From JBELMB01 sp042088665 (lineage in GTDB: Bacteria > Pseudomonadota > Alphaproteobacteria > Rhodobacterales > Rhodobacteraceae), in contig JBELMB010000033.1 in assembly GCA_042088665.1 (NCBI GenBank), forward strand, positions 1 through 39,641: a stretch of DNA of 39,641 nucleotides, given 5' to 3'. This document shows, piece after piece, positions 23,947-31,843 of the stretch; positions within the stretch are counted from its first letter, which is position 1; every line of letters starts with the position of its first letter. A program made the position numbers and the translations under genes. The notes below the pieces were generated by a model that worked only from the letters and a program-made list of their open reading frames with translations, was not told the DNA's origin and ran no database searches.

Positions 23947-23968
23947 GGCGCGGGGTTGACCCCGCGCC
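23947..23968. repeat. Intergenic palindrome, 22 bp
   Basis: The arms GGCGCGGGG and CCCCGCGCC surround TTGA. The central 20 bp recur exactly at 27388-27407, and a variant lies at 3525-3542. This copy is in the gap (23833-24084) between two convergent genes, where I see no gene. Confidence 0.75.
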
Positions 23969-24084
23969 CTTGCCCTCATCCACAATTTCAGTTTTTCGAA
24001 TGCGCGCTCTGCGGTTCGTGAAACCGGCCCGTCCCCTCTGGACAGCCCCGGCCACCGCGGCATCCTCGCGTCATGTGCACCGTG

Positions 24085-25050
24085 TCAGGCCTGCAAGACC
24101 CGCAAATCCTCTTCGAGCCACGGCAGCTTCATCAGCGCCGGACCGATCACCATGTCCGCCACCAACATCCGCATCGTCTGGGCGACGTCGCGCGGGACCC
24201 GGTCCGCCCAGTCAGTGCCCGCAAACAGCGATATCGTGCGCGAGAAAGGCTTGAACGGCACCGGATGCGCCTCGATCGCATCATGGTAGCGACCGGCCCG
24301 CATGAACCCCAGCGGCGTGGTGATCGTCCAGCCCATCCCCCGCGCCACCAGCGTCATCAGCGACAGATGCGCGCCGATTTCGAACCGTTCCGCGAACTCC
24401 AGTTTCTGCCGCGCAAGATGCGCCTCTATCTGCCGACCGATCAACTGGTCGCGGTCGTAGCGCAGGATCGGTGCGCCTTGCATCAGGGCTTCGACCCCGC
24501 CGGCCTCCTGCACAGCGCCCTTTGCACAGACAAAAACGAAGGGATCGCGCACCAACGGATACTCGACGATGCCGTCCATCACTTCGCCAGAGCTGGCCGA
24601 GATTGCCAGATGCAATCGCCGCGCGCGGATCGCCTCAGAGATTTCATGGCTGGGTGCGGTGATCAGTTTGAAGCGGCACCGCGTCATGCTGTCGGCAAGG
24701 ATGGTCACAAGGCGCGGTGTCAGGTCGTTGTCGAAATCGTCGATCACGCCAAGGCTGAGCGTGCTCAGATGCGTGAGATCCATCACCGTCAGTTCATTCT
24801 GCGCCAGCCGCAATTGCCGCAGAACCGCGCGGCACCGCACAAGGAAAGACCGCCCCGCCGGGGTCAGCATCATCGGCCGTCGCCCATGATCCACAAGGTC
24901 GACCCCCAGCGCCGCTTCGAGGTTGCGCATCTGCTGGCTGACCGCGGGCTGGCTCAGCCCCGTCGCTTCGGAGGCCTTGGCCACCGATCCGCTCTGTGCC
25001 AGCGCCTCAAAGACTTCCAGCCCCCTGAGCGTCACACCCTTCATCAGCAT
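24085..25050 (-). CDS. LysR-family transcriptional regulator
   Basis: The product is about 321 residues. The N-terminal winged helix contains LEVFEALAQSGSVAKASEAT and the recognition helix GLSQPAVSQQMRNLE. The remaining 240 or so residues form the two-lobed effector domain. Starts at 25050 (MLMKGV) and 25044 (MKGV) are both possible. The gene is divergent from the HisD-type dehydrogenase gene 119 bp away, the usual layout for a LysR activator and its target, so the inducer may be the dehydrogenase substrate or a derivative. No T-N11-A box stands out by eye. Confidence 0.92.
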   Translation of the reverse strand: MLMKGVTLRGLEVFEALAQSGSVAKASEATGLSQPAVSQQMRNLEAALGVDLVDHGRRPMMLTPAGRSFLVRCRAVLRQLRLAQNELTVMDLTHLSTLSLGVIDDFDNDLTPRLVTILADSMTRCRFKLITAPSHEISEAIRARRLHLAISASSGEVMDGIVEYPLVRDPFVFVCAKGAVQEAGGVEALMQGAPILRYDRDQLIGRQIEAHLARQKLEFAERFEIGAHLSLMTLVARGMGWTITTPLGFMRAGRYHDAIEAHPVPFKPFSRTISLFAGTDWADRVPRDVAQTMRMLVADMVIGPALMKLPWLEEDLRVLQA

Positions 25051-25169
25051 GTCTGCCCTCCACCTCACTGCGCGTGTCGCGCTATATTCAGGTTTCTCAA
25101 ATCTGCCGGGGGGTCAAGCGGTCCCTTTGTTTCGCCTTCCCCTTTTCCATCCCGTTCCAGGAGCCAGTC

Positions 25170-26468
25170 ATGCCTCGCCTGATCAAAGCCGCCCCCGGCC
25201 TTTCCTCCACCGCCCAGGCGGATATCGCCGATACGGTCCAGATCATGCTGGCCCGGATCAAACAGGGGGGGGAGGCCACGGCGCGCGACTATGCCCAACG
25301 CCTCGACGGCTGGACCTCCGAGATCGACGTGCCGCCAGCGGCGATCGCCGCGGCCCGCAGCCATGTTCCACCAGAGCTGGACGAGGCGCTGCACTACGCG
25401 CTGGAGAACATCCGCAGCTTTGCCAGCGCCCAGCGGGCCTCGCTAAGCGGTTTTGAGACCGAACTGCGTCCGGGTCTGATCGCGGGACAGAAATCCGTGC
25501 CGGTGCAGGCCGCCGGGGCCTATGTGCCCGGGGGGCGTTATGCGCATATCGCCTCGGCCCTCATGACCATCGCCACTGCAAAATCCGCGGGCGTGCCCCA
25601 TGTGACCGCCTGCGCCCCGCCCAAGGGGGCTGACGGCATCGACCCTGCAACGCTTTACGCGATGCACCTTGCAGGGGCGGACCGGATCCTCTGCCTTGGC
25701 GGCGTGCAGGGCGTCGCCGCCATGGCTTACGGGCTCTTTGGAACGCCGCCCGCCGATATCCTCTGCGGTCCCGGCAATGCTTATGTGGCCGAGGCCAAGC
25801 GTCAGCTCTTTGGGCCGCGCGGACTGGACATGGTGGCAGGCCCCACCGATGTGCTGATCGTCGCCGATGCCACCGCCGACCCGGCGCTTGTGGCGCTCGA
25901 CCTCGCCGGGCAGGCCGAACACGGCCCCACCTCGCCCTGCTGGCTGGTCACCGACGATGCCCGCATGGCCCAGCGGGTCGTGGATCTCATGCCGGGCACC
26001 TGCGCCCGCCTCGGCCCGGAAAATGGCGCCACCGCCTGGCAGGCCTGGACCGCCATGGGCGAAGTCCTGCTCTGCGCGAATCGCGACGAGATGGCCGAAG
26101 CGGCAGATCGCTACGCGCCAGAGCACCTGCATGTGCAAGCCGCCGACCTCGACTGGTGGCGTGACCGGCTCGCCTGCTACGGATCCCTGTTTCTGGGCGA
26201 AGACACCACTGTCGCCTTCGGTGACAAGGCCGCCGGTCCCAACCACGTGCTGCCGACCGACAAGGCGGCGCGCTACACGGGTGGGTTGTCGGTTCACAAA
26301 TTCCTGAAGACCGTGACCTATCAGCGGGTGACCGACGCAGCACTGCCTGCACTGGCCCGCGCCACCAGCGTGATCTCGCGCGCCGAAGGCATGACTGGCC
26401 ACGCCCTGACGGCCGAGGTGCGGCTGGACCGTTGCACGCCCAAACCCCGCGTCGCCAATGGTGTCTGA
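25170..26468 (+). CDS. HisD-family dehydrogenase, possibly sulfopropanediol-type
   Basis: The 432-residue product has the HisD fold, an NAD- and zinc-dependent enzyme that oxidises a primary alcohol in two steps. Visible zinc ligands by family alignment are Q248, H251, D352 and H411; the catalytic pair is E318/H319 in APEHLH. Two features set it apart from biosynthetic histidinol dehydrogenase: GPTDVLI instead of GPSE-type residues, and HKFLKTVTYQRV near residue 377. That pattern is typical of HisD paralogues such as HpsN, which oxidises sulfopropanediol to sulfolactate. The ribosome-binding site CAGGAG precedes the start. A divergent LysR gene and no his genes nearby support a catabolic role. 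The substrate is inferred. Confidence 0.8.
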   Translation: MPRLIKAAPGLSSTAQADIADTVQIMLARIKQGGEATARDYAQRLDGWTSEIDVPPAAIAAARSHVPPELDEALHYALENIRSFASAQRASLSGFETELRPGLIAGQKSVPVQAAGAYVPGGRYAHIASALMTIATAKSAGVPHVTACAPPKGADGIDPATLYAMHLAGADRILCLGGVQGVAAMAYGLFGTPPADILCGPGNAYVAEAKRQLFGPRGLDMVAGPTDVLIVADATADPALVALDLAGQAEHGPTSPCWLVTDDARMAQRVVDLMPGTCARLGPENGATAWQAWTAMGEVLLCANRDEMAEAADRYAPEHLHVQAADLDWWRDRLACYGSLFLGEDTTVAFGDKAAGPNHVLPTDKAARYTGGLSVHKFLKTVTYQRVTDAALPALARATSVISRAEGMTGHALTAEVRLDRCTPKPRVANGV

Positions 26469-26516
26469 TCGCTGTCGGCCTTGCCCGCAGCCTGCAGGGG
26501 GCGTTAGGCTCCGTCC

Positions 26517-27263
26517 ATGACGCAGGATCCTGATCTCGAAGGCGCGTATGCCTTGCAAAGCCCGGATGACAACCGACGGCTCTATGCCACATGGGCCGCC
26601 AGCTATGACCAAAGCTTCGCACAGCGGAACGCCTACGTGCTCCCACAGCGCGTGGCCGAGGGCTTCCGTGACGCCAGCGCATTGGCCGTGAGACCGGACA
26701 GGGATTTGGCCAGGGGTCTGGCCCTTGATTTGGCCCGTGATTTGGCCCGTGATTTGGCCCGTGATCCGTCCAGTGATCCGGCTCATGACCCGGCCCATGA
26801 TCTGGGCGACGAGCTCGTGATCGATCTTGGCGCAGGCACCGGGCTGTGTGGCGCGGCGCTGCGCGCGCTGGGGATTGGCCCGATTGAAGCCATGGACCTG
26901 TCAGAAGAGATGCTGGCCGAAGCCGCGCAAAAGGACATCTATACCCGCTGCTGGACGGGTAACCTGTTGGAACGCTTGCCTGTTGCGGACAACACCTATA
27001 GCGGCGCGGTCAGTTCCGGCACCTTCACCCATGGCCACGTCGGCCCCGAAGCTCTGGGCGAGGTGCTGCGCATCCTGCGCCCCGGGGCGCTTGTTGCGCT
27101 TTCGGTCAATGCAGAGCATTGGGCCGCCAAGGGCTTTGCCAAAGTGCTGAGCGCCTTGCCTATCACGACGCTCGAACAACACGAAACCCGCATCTACGCC
27201 GAAGGTGCGTCGGGCCCCCATGCGGACGACACCAGCCGGATCGTCACGTTCCGGAAGGCTTGA
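26517..27263 (+). CDS. Class I SAM-dependent methyltransferase with tetrapeptide repeat insert
   Basis: This 248-residue protein has the Rossmann-type SAM site VIDLGAGTGLCG (residues 101-112), an acidic motif II (AMDLSEEML) and a later strand VSSGTFTHGHVGP. It resembles Williams-Beuren-region-type methyltransferases. The N-terminal 55 residues (LYATWAASYDQ) are also typical. Between them lie nine tetrapeptides of the form DLAR or DPAH (about 63-98), encoded by a 12-bp tandem array not expected in this family. The insert precedes the SAM-binding strand and probably forms a charged helix. The gene follows the HisD-type gene by 48 bp and may share its transcript. The substrate is unknown. Confidence 0.83.
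   Translation: MTQDPDLEGAYALQSPDDNRRLYATWAASYDQSFAQRNAYVLPQRVAEGFRDASALAVRPDRDLARGLALDLARDLARDLARDPSSDPAHDPAHDLGDELVIDLGAGTGLCGAALRALGIGPIEAMDLSEEMLAEAAQKDIYTRCWTGNLLERLPVADNTYSGAVSSGTFTHGHVGPEALGEVLRILRPGALVALSVNAEHWAAKGFAKVLSALPITTLEQHETRIYAEGASGPHADDTSRIVTFRKA
26703..26810. repeat. Nine 12-bp tandem repeats within the methyltransferase gene
   Basis: Nine contiguous 12-bp units run from 26703 to 26810. Three central copies of GATTTGGCCCGT are identical (26727-26762). Flanking copies diverge, for example GATCCGGCTCAT. The array adds 36 residues in frame and is a candidate variable-number repeat. Confidence 0.9.
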
Positions 27264-27387
27264 CACCCGTCCGGGCAAAGGCCCAACACCGCACAACGTT
27301 CACGCTGGCGCACCCGCCACCCCGTGAAACACCTTCGCAGCCTTCTGGCGGGCGACCCCAACCGTGCCGCTGGTGCACCGGGATGTC

Positions 27388-27407
27388 GCGCGGGGTTGAC
27401 CCCGCGC
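27388..27407. repeat. Intergenic palindrome, second exact copy
   Basis: GCGCGGGG and CCCCGCGC flank TTGA, identical over 20 bp to positions 23948-23967, with CCTT or CCCTT following in both. It lies between the convergent methyltransferase and aldolase genes. Confidence 0.75.
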
Positions 27408-27420
27408 CTTTTGCCGAGGA

Positions 27421-28176
27421 TCACGTGGCGTAGTTGGATCCCTCTTCGTCCAGGATCGCCTTCAGCTCCGCAAGATGACGCTCATCCTGTTCGGGATATT
27501 CCTCGATCTCCCGCGCGGTTTTTGCGGCCACTTCATCGGACAATACGTCCAGTTCCTGCCCGGTCTGCAAGGCAATCAGGTAGGTCTGCGCCGCGCGTTC
27601 AAAGTAATACATGCGGTTGAAGGTCTCCGCCACGGTCTCGCCAATCACCATGACGCCGTGATTGCCCATGATCAGCGTCTTGACCTTCGGGTCCGACAAA
27701 AGCTCCGCGCAACGTGCGCCTTCTTCTTCGAAGGCAAGGCCGCCATAGGAATTGTCCACGGCCGTGCGTTCAAAGAAGATCGCGGCATTTTGGTCCAGCG
27801 GCGGCAGGCGCTTGTCCTTCAGGCAGGCCAGCGCAGTCGCATAGACCGAATGCACATGCATGGCACAGCGGGCATGGGGACAAAGCCGGTGCAGGCTGCC
27901 ATGCAGGCCCCAGGCCGTGGGATCTGGCGCGCCCGGTTTGTCCAGCGTGTCCGGGTCATTGGCATCCAGCACGAGCAGGTCCGATGCCTTGATGCGGGCA
28001 AAGTGCTTCTGGTTCGGGTTGATGAGGAATTCTGTCCCATCGTCGTTCACGGCCATGCTGAAATGGTTGGCCACCGCTTCGTGCATGTTCAGCCGCACGG
28101 TCCAGCGAAACGCCGCTGCAAGGTCGACACGTTCCGTCCAGAAATCGATATTGGTCAAAGTCTGCGGGGCATTCAT
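27421..28176 (-). CDS. Class II aldolase/adducin family protein
   Basis: The product is 251 residues with the class II (zinc) aldolase/epimerase fold. The likely metal ligands are the His residues of MHVHSVYAT, plus a further His in IMGNHGVMV. The C-terminus (about residues 185-250) is helical. Family members cleave or isomerise phosphorylated sugars (fuculose, rhamnulose, ribulose) or decarboxylate, and many bacterial members are uncharacterised. The start has a strong ribosome-binding site (AAGGAGG). The closest genes, a HisD-type dehydrogenase and a VOC protein, do not fix the substrate; a role in organosulfonate or polyol breakdown is only a guess. Confidence 0.85.
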   Translation of the reverse strand: MNAPQTLTNIDFWTERVDLAAAFRWTVRLNMHEAVANHFSMAVNDDGTEFLINPNQKHFARIKASDLLVLDANDPDTLDKPGAPDPTAWGLHGSLHRLCPHARCAMHVHSVYATALACLKDKRLPPLDQNAAIFFERTAVDNSYGGLAFEEEGARCAELLSDPKVKTLIMGNHGVMVIGETVAETFNRMYYFERAAQTYLIALQTGQELDVLSDEVAAKTAREIEEYPEQDERHLAELKAILDEEGSNYAT

Positions 28177-28356
28177 GAGCGCCTCCTTGGGCTGCGGGAT
28201 TCAGATTGTCATGCGTGGCCTCACCCTTGTCCCGCCGGATGGGGTGAGTCAAACCAAACCACGGTCCGGTGCCTTTCTTGAGGACCGTATCAGGGGGTGA
28301 TTTCGCAGCGCTCCGGCTCTGGCGCGCTTGATTTTCTGTGAGTTTGCACCTGCAAG

Positions 28357-28384
28357 CGGCCAGTCACAGGCCAATCACTGGCCG
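28357..28384. repeat. Inverted repeat between the VOC and aldolase genes
   Basis: CGGCCAGT (28357-28364) and ACTGGCCG (28377-28384) form perfect 8-bp arms with a 12-bp spacer. The site is about 180 bp upstream of the aldolase start and just past the VOC stop codon. It could be an operator or a terminator for the VOC gene. The rest of the 263-bp gap shows no gene. Confidence 0.45.
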
Positions 28385-28439
28385 GATCCGGTCTTGACCT
28401 GACGCAGGTCATCGGCAGCCGCTGCAGGCCCACAGTCGG

Positions 28440-28874
28440 TCAGTCCCCCTGCGCCTTCAGCGGTCGGGATGGCACCCAGGCATAGCCATCCGGGCATATC
28501 AGGAAGGCCTCCCGCAACCCGTGAGGCTTGTCCGTCGGTGGCTGGAGGATATGCATCCCGTGCCCCTCCGCCAAATCCGCCGCCGCGTCCGGATCGCTGT
28601 CATACAGGCGCAATTCCGCGCCCGCCCCGCGCGGCCCGGCTTCCGGCAGGAAGGACAGGTAGGGGTTCGATCCATAGGTCGCATCCGCGTGCAATTGGAA
28701 CACGGCGCTGCCATAGACCACGATGGCGAAATTTGCGCTGGCCTGATGGGCGGTCATCCCAAAGACACCGGCCAACATCGCGGCTGTCATGGGCACATCC
28801 CGCACCAGAAGGTTGACACCCATCCCTTGCAACGATGCCCCGAATGTGGACGCATCCACCGTCTCGTAGTCCAT
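28440..28874 (-). CDS. VOC (glyoxalase/bleomycin-resistance-like) superfamily protein
   Basis: This 144-residue protein shows the vicinal oxygen chelate layout: VNLLVRDVPMTAAMLAGVFG at the start of the first beta-alpha-beta unit, LRLYDSDPDAAADLAEG in the second, and FLICPDGYAWVPSRPL at the end. These proteins dimerise and coordinate a divalent metal, and include glyoxalases, dioxygenases and resistance proteins. The metal ligands are not clear enough here to predict chemistry. The start at 28874 is chosen as the first ATG ahead of the conserved fold. It is divergent from the AMP nucleosidase gene with about 105 bp between. Confidence 0.82.
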   Translation of the reverse strand: MDYETVDASTFGASLQGMGVNLLVRDVPMTAAMLAGVFGMTAHQASANFAIVVYGSAVFQLHADATYGSNPYLSFLPEAGPRGAGAELRLYDSDPDAAADLAEGHGMHILQPPTDKPHGLREAFLICPDGYAWVPSRPLKAQGD

Positions 28875-28979
28875 GGTCCCGGCACCTTCTGAAAAAGGAC
28901 AGCAATTGTGACCTTTCGTGACCTTGCACCCGCCCGGGCAAGCTGTCAACCTCCGCGCATCGACGAGGTGGGGCCCAGA

Positions 28980-30464
28980 ATGCAACAGACATCCGAACAA
29001 CTGGAGGTGGTCTCGCCAGAGACCCCGGCCACAACGCTTTTCGACTCTGCCGAGGCCGCGGTGGACCGGCTTTGCCTGCTCTACGACGCCGCGGCGGTCT
29101 TTTTGCGGGACCGGTTCATGGCCGCGATGGTGCAGGGGCACCCGGGCGTGCGCGTGCGCGCCTTTTACCCCGAAATCCGGCTGGTCACGGCCACCTTTGC
29201 CAAGGTCGACAGCCGTCTCAGCTTTGGTCATGTGACGGCGCCCGGCGTCTATACCACGACGGTCACGCGCCCCGCGATGTTTCGCCACTACCTCCGCCAG
29301 CAGTTGAGCCTCTTGATGGAGCAGCACGGCGTACAGGTGCAGATCGGCTGTTCGGACACGCCCATGCCGGTGCATTTTGCCGTGGCGAATTTTCCCGACG
29401 TGACCGTGCCGCAAGAGGGGGCCTCCGCCTTTACCATGCGCGACGTCTTTGACGTGCCGGACCTTGCGACCACGAATGACGACATCGTCAATGGCGTGAA
29501 CAGCGCAGGCCCCGACGATCCATGGCCGCTGGCACCCTTCACGGCGCAGCGGGTGGACTATTCGCTTGCGCGCCTGTCGCATTACACGGCGACGGACCCG
29601 GAGCATTTTCAGAACCACGTCTTGTTCACGAACTACCAGTTCTACGTGTCGGAATTCGAGGCCTACGCGCGCGCCGCGCTCGCCGATGCCGACAGTGGCT
29701 ACAGCAGTTTTGTCAGCACCGGGAACGTGGAGATCACTGGCCCGGATGGGCAGCTTTCCTTGCCTGCGCGGATGCCGCAGATGCCGACCTACCACCTCAA
29801 GCGTCCGGACGGCAGCGGCATCACGCTGGTGAACATCGGGGTCGGGCCCTCGAACGCCAAGACCGCAACGGACCACATCGCCGTGCTGCGCCCTCATGCC
29901 TGGATCATGGTCGGGCACTGTGCGGGCTTGCGCAATTCGCAGTCGCTGGGCGATTTCGTACTGGCCCATGGCTACCTGCGTGAGGACAAGGTGCTGGACG
30001 ACGACCTGCCGGTCTGGGTGCCGATCCCGGCGCTGGCTGAGATCCAGGTGGCGCTTGAGCAGGCGGTCGCCGCAGAAACCCAGTTGGAAGGCTATGACCT
30101 GAAGCGGATCATGCGCACCGGAACCGTGGCGACACTGGACAACCGCAACTGGGAGTTGCGGGAGCACACCGGCCCCGTTCAGCGTCTCAGCCAGTCGCGC
30201 GCCGTAGCACTGGATATGGAAAGCGCCACCATCGCCGCGAACGGGTTCCGGTTCCGGGTGCCCTATGGCACGCTTTTGTGCGTGTCCGACAAGCCGTTGC
30301 ACGGGGAGCTGAAGCTGCCCGGCATGGCCTCGGATTTTTACAAAACGCAGGTCGCACGGCATTTGCGGATTGGAATCCGGGCCATGGAATCGCTGCGCGA
30401 GATGCCGCTGGAGCGGATCCACAGCCGGAAATTGCGCAGTTTCGAAGAGACGGCCTTCCTCTGA
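28980..30464 (+). CDS. amn: AMP nucleosidase
   Basis: The 494-residue product has the length and two-domain structure of bacterial AMP nucleosidase, which hydrolyses AMP to adenine and ribose 5-phosphate in the cytoplasm. The C-terminal phosphorylase-like catalytic domain contains VNIGVGPSNAKTATDHIAVL and GHCAGLRNSQSLGDFVLAHG, both diagnostic. DMESATIAANG is the substrate-binding motif. The N-terminal domain (about 1-180) is the regulatory part seen in this enzyme. The start at 28980 (MQQTSEQL) is preferred over upstream codons. HU follows 179 bp downstream with its own gap. Confidence 0.95.
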   Translation: MQQTSEQLEVVSPETPATTLFDSAEAAVDRLCLLYDAAAVFLRDRFMAAMVQGHPGVRVRAFYPEIRLVTATFAKVDSRLSFGHVTAPGVYTTTVTRPAMFRHYLRQQLSLLMEQHGVQVQIGCSDTPMPVHFAVANFPDVTVPQEGASAFTMRDVFDVPDLATTNDDIVNGVNSAGPDDPWPLAPFTAQRVDYSLARLSHYTATDPEHFQNHVLFTNYQFYVSEFEAYARAALADADSGYSSFVSTGNVEITGPDGQLSLPARMPQMPTYHLKRPDGSGITLVNIGVGPSNAKTATDHIAVLRPHAWIMVGHCAGLRNSQSLGDFVLAHGYLREDKVLDDDLPVWVPIPALAEIQVALEQAVAAETQLEGYDLKRIMRTGTVATLDNRNWELREHTGPVQRLSQSRAVALDMESATIAANGFRFRVPYGTLLCVSDKPLHGELKLPGMASDFYKTQVARHLRIGIRAMESLREMPLERIHSRKLRSFEETAFL

Positions 30465-30643
30465 TCCGGTTTTGACGCCGGGAAACAGACACAAAATGCA
30501 TATTTCCGAAGGGCTACGCCCCACGAATTGTTGTGTTTTCCCACATTATCCGGTTTTATCTTGCCGCAGAGGCCCAAGAGCACGGGCGGTGAAGCCGCGA
30601 CCCGGCCCCACAGAGGCGGCTCGCAGGAAATGGAGACCATGAA

Positions 30644-30931
30644 ATGGCGAAACCTATGACAAAGACACAGCTGGTCGCAGCACTGGCTGAAAAGATGGAC
30701 GCGGACAAGAAGACCGCAGGCGCGGCTCTGGACGCCATTGGCGATATCATCACCGCCGAAGTGGCCGCCGGTGGTGCCGTGACTCTTCCCGGCGTGGGCA
30801 AGATCTACTGCCGCGAGCGTCCGGAGCGCATGGTGCGCAACCCCGCCACCGGCGAGCAGTTCAAGAAAGAGGCTGACAAGCAGGTCAAGGTGACGATCGC
30901 CAAGGCCCTGAAAGACAGCGTAAACGCCTGA
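30644..30931 (+). CDS. HU-family DNA-binding protein
   Basis: This 95-residue nucleoid protein has the HU/IHF fold: MTKTQLVAALAEKMDADKK at the dimerisation helices and the beta-arm region near residues 52-75 (VGKIYCRERPERMVRNPATG, shortened here to its start and end). The usual arm motif is RNPQTG; here it is VRNPATG. HU bends DNA without sequence preference and compacts the chromosome. It is a single-gene unit with a GC-rich hairpin after it. Whether it is an alpha or beta type homologue cannot be told. Confidence 0.94.
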   Translation: MAKPMTKTQLVAALAEKMDADKKTAGAALDAIGDIITAEVAAGGAVTLPGVGKIYCRERPERMVRNPATGEQFKKEADKQVKVTIAKALKDSVNA

Positions 30932-30994
30932 GCGTCGCCGCCAGACCAGCGGCGCGCCGCCGCACCGGTCGGCGCAATCAAGACATGAAACCGA

Positions 30995-31024
30995 GGCGGC
31001 CCGCACCAGCGCGCCGCCCGTTTT
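30995..31024 (+). terminator. Possible terminator after the HU gene
   Basis: GGCGGC (30995-31000) pairs with GCCGCC (31013-31018), with additional GC pairing inside, and TTTT follows at 31021-31024. The stem is modest and the T tract short. Confidence 0.55.
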
Positions 31025-31123
31025 GTTGGCACTGTTCCTGAAAGGGCGCGGAACTGTCAAAAAGGCAGCAGCCGGGCCCCACGGGGCAAGGCGCGCGACC
31101 AAAGATCGCCGGTGCCGACCTGG

Positions 31124-31720
31124 TCAGTAGCCGCCGATCGCCGGGCGTTCGCGCCATTGGTACTTGCTGCCGTCCTCGACATTCTCTGTTGGCAGATCGA
31201 GGATCGCCGCGCGCTCGTAGACGATTTGCGTTGGGACGTTCAGCCCTTCGGCCACGGCCTGCACGCGGCCCTCGTACCACAGCCCGCGAAACACATCGCC
31301 CGGCATCAGCAGCGCATAGGCAAAGCGGCGGGCCTCATCCTGCGCGGTCAGATCGCGCGGCTTGTGCAGCGCCTGAACACCGCAGCCCGGGTGCACTTCG
31401 CGGGTCAGGGGAACGTGCAGAATCCAGTGGCCGATGCCGATGGCTGCGGCGACACGGTCATGTTTCATGCGCCCGTTCTTGGGCAGCCAGATCACTGCGC
31501 GCTTGTCCAGTGGCACGTCCAGCATCATTTCGTGCGGCGGCGAAGAATATTCGATGTCCACGTTCAGCGCGCGCGCCAGCGGATCCAGAGGTCCGCCTTC
31601 CTTCAGTGTCAACTGCGGGTTCTGTGACATCAGATCGATAATGATCTCGTCAATTTCTTCCTGCGAGACCTTGGCAGCGACCGGCTCGACATAGGGGTAG
31701 CTTGGGTAGCGGCTTGGCAT
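31124..31720 (-). CDS. ImmA/IrrE-like protein lacking the HExxH motif
   Basis: The 198-residue product resembles the ImmA/IrrE metallopeptidase family. The region IGIGHWILHV (about residues 96-105) aligns with the family HELGHxxLH, but the first His and the catalytic Glu are replaced by Ile and Gly. Downstream, DEARRFAYALLMP matches the conserved third-ligand segment (EANRFAAxLLMP) and keeps its Glu. The protein is therefore likely to be catalytically dead, perhaps a binding or sensor protein. The start at 31720 has GGAGGGATC upstream. No helix-turn-helix repressor gene, the usual ImmR partner, is adjacent. Confidence 0.72.
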   Translation of the reverse strand: MPSRYPSYPYVEPVAAKVSQEEIDEIIIDLMSQNPQLTLKEGGPLDPLARALNVDIEYSSPPHEMMLDVPLDKRAVIWLPKNGRMKHDRVAAAIGIGHWILHVPLTREVHPGCGVQALHKPRDLTAQDEARRFAYALLMPGDVFRGLWYEGRVQAVAEGLNVPTQIVYERAAILDLPTENVEDGSKYQWRERPAIGGY

Positions 31721-31843
31721 ACGATCCCTCCAGACAATTGCGAGCATTACTCAAACATGGACTGGTGGAGGATGTGCCACGAAAACCCTTGTCCAAAATA
31801 TAATCACACTGCGCAGGGTGCCGGAAAATAGAGATAATACGCT

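Noticed and set aside
25170..26468. Biosynthetic hisD of the histidine pathway
   Set aside because: No other his genes are nearby, a LysR gene is divergent, and residues near GPTDVLI and KFLKT fit the paralogous group better. Not excluded without a tree.
26703..26810. CRISPR-like array
   Set aside because: Units are contiguous, 12 bp, with no spacers, and lie inside a coding frame; no cas genes are present. The 18-bp array at 19734-19823 was rejected for the same reasons.
28875..30524. N-terminal extension of the VOC gene across amn
   Set aside because: Only the last 144 residues match a family. The rest is antisense to AMP nucleosidase.
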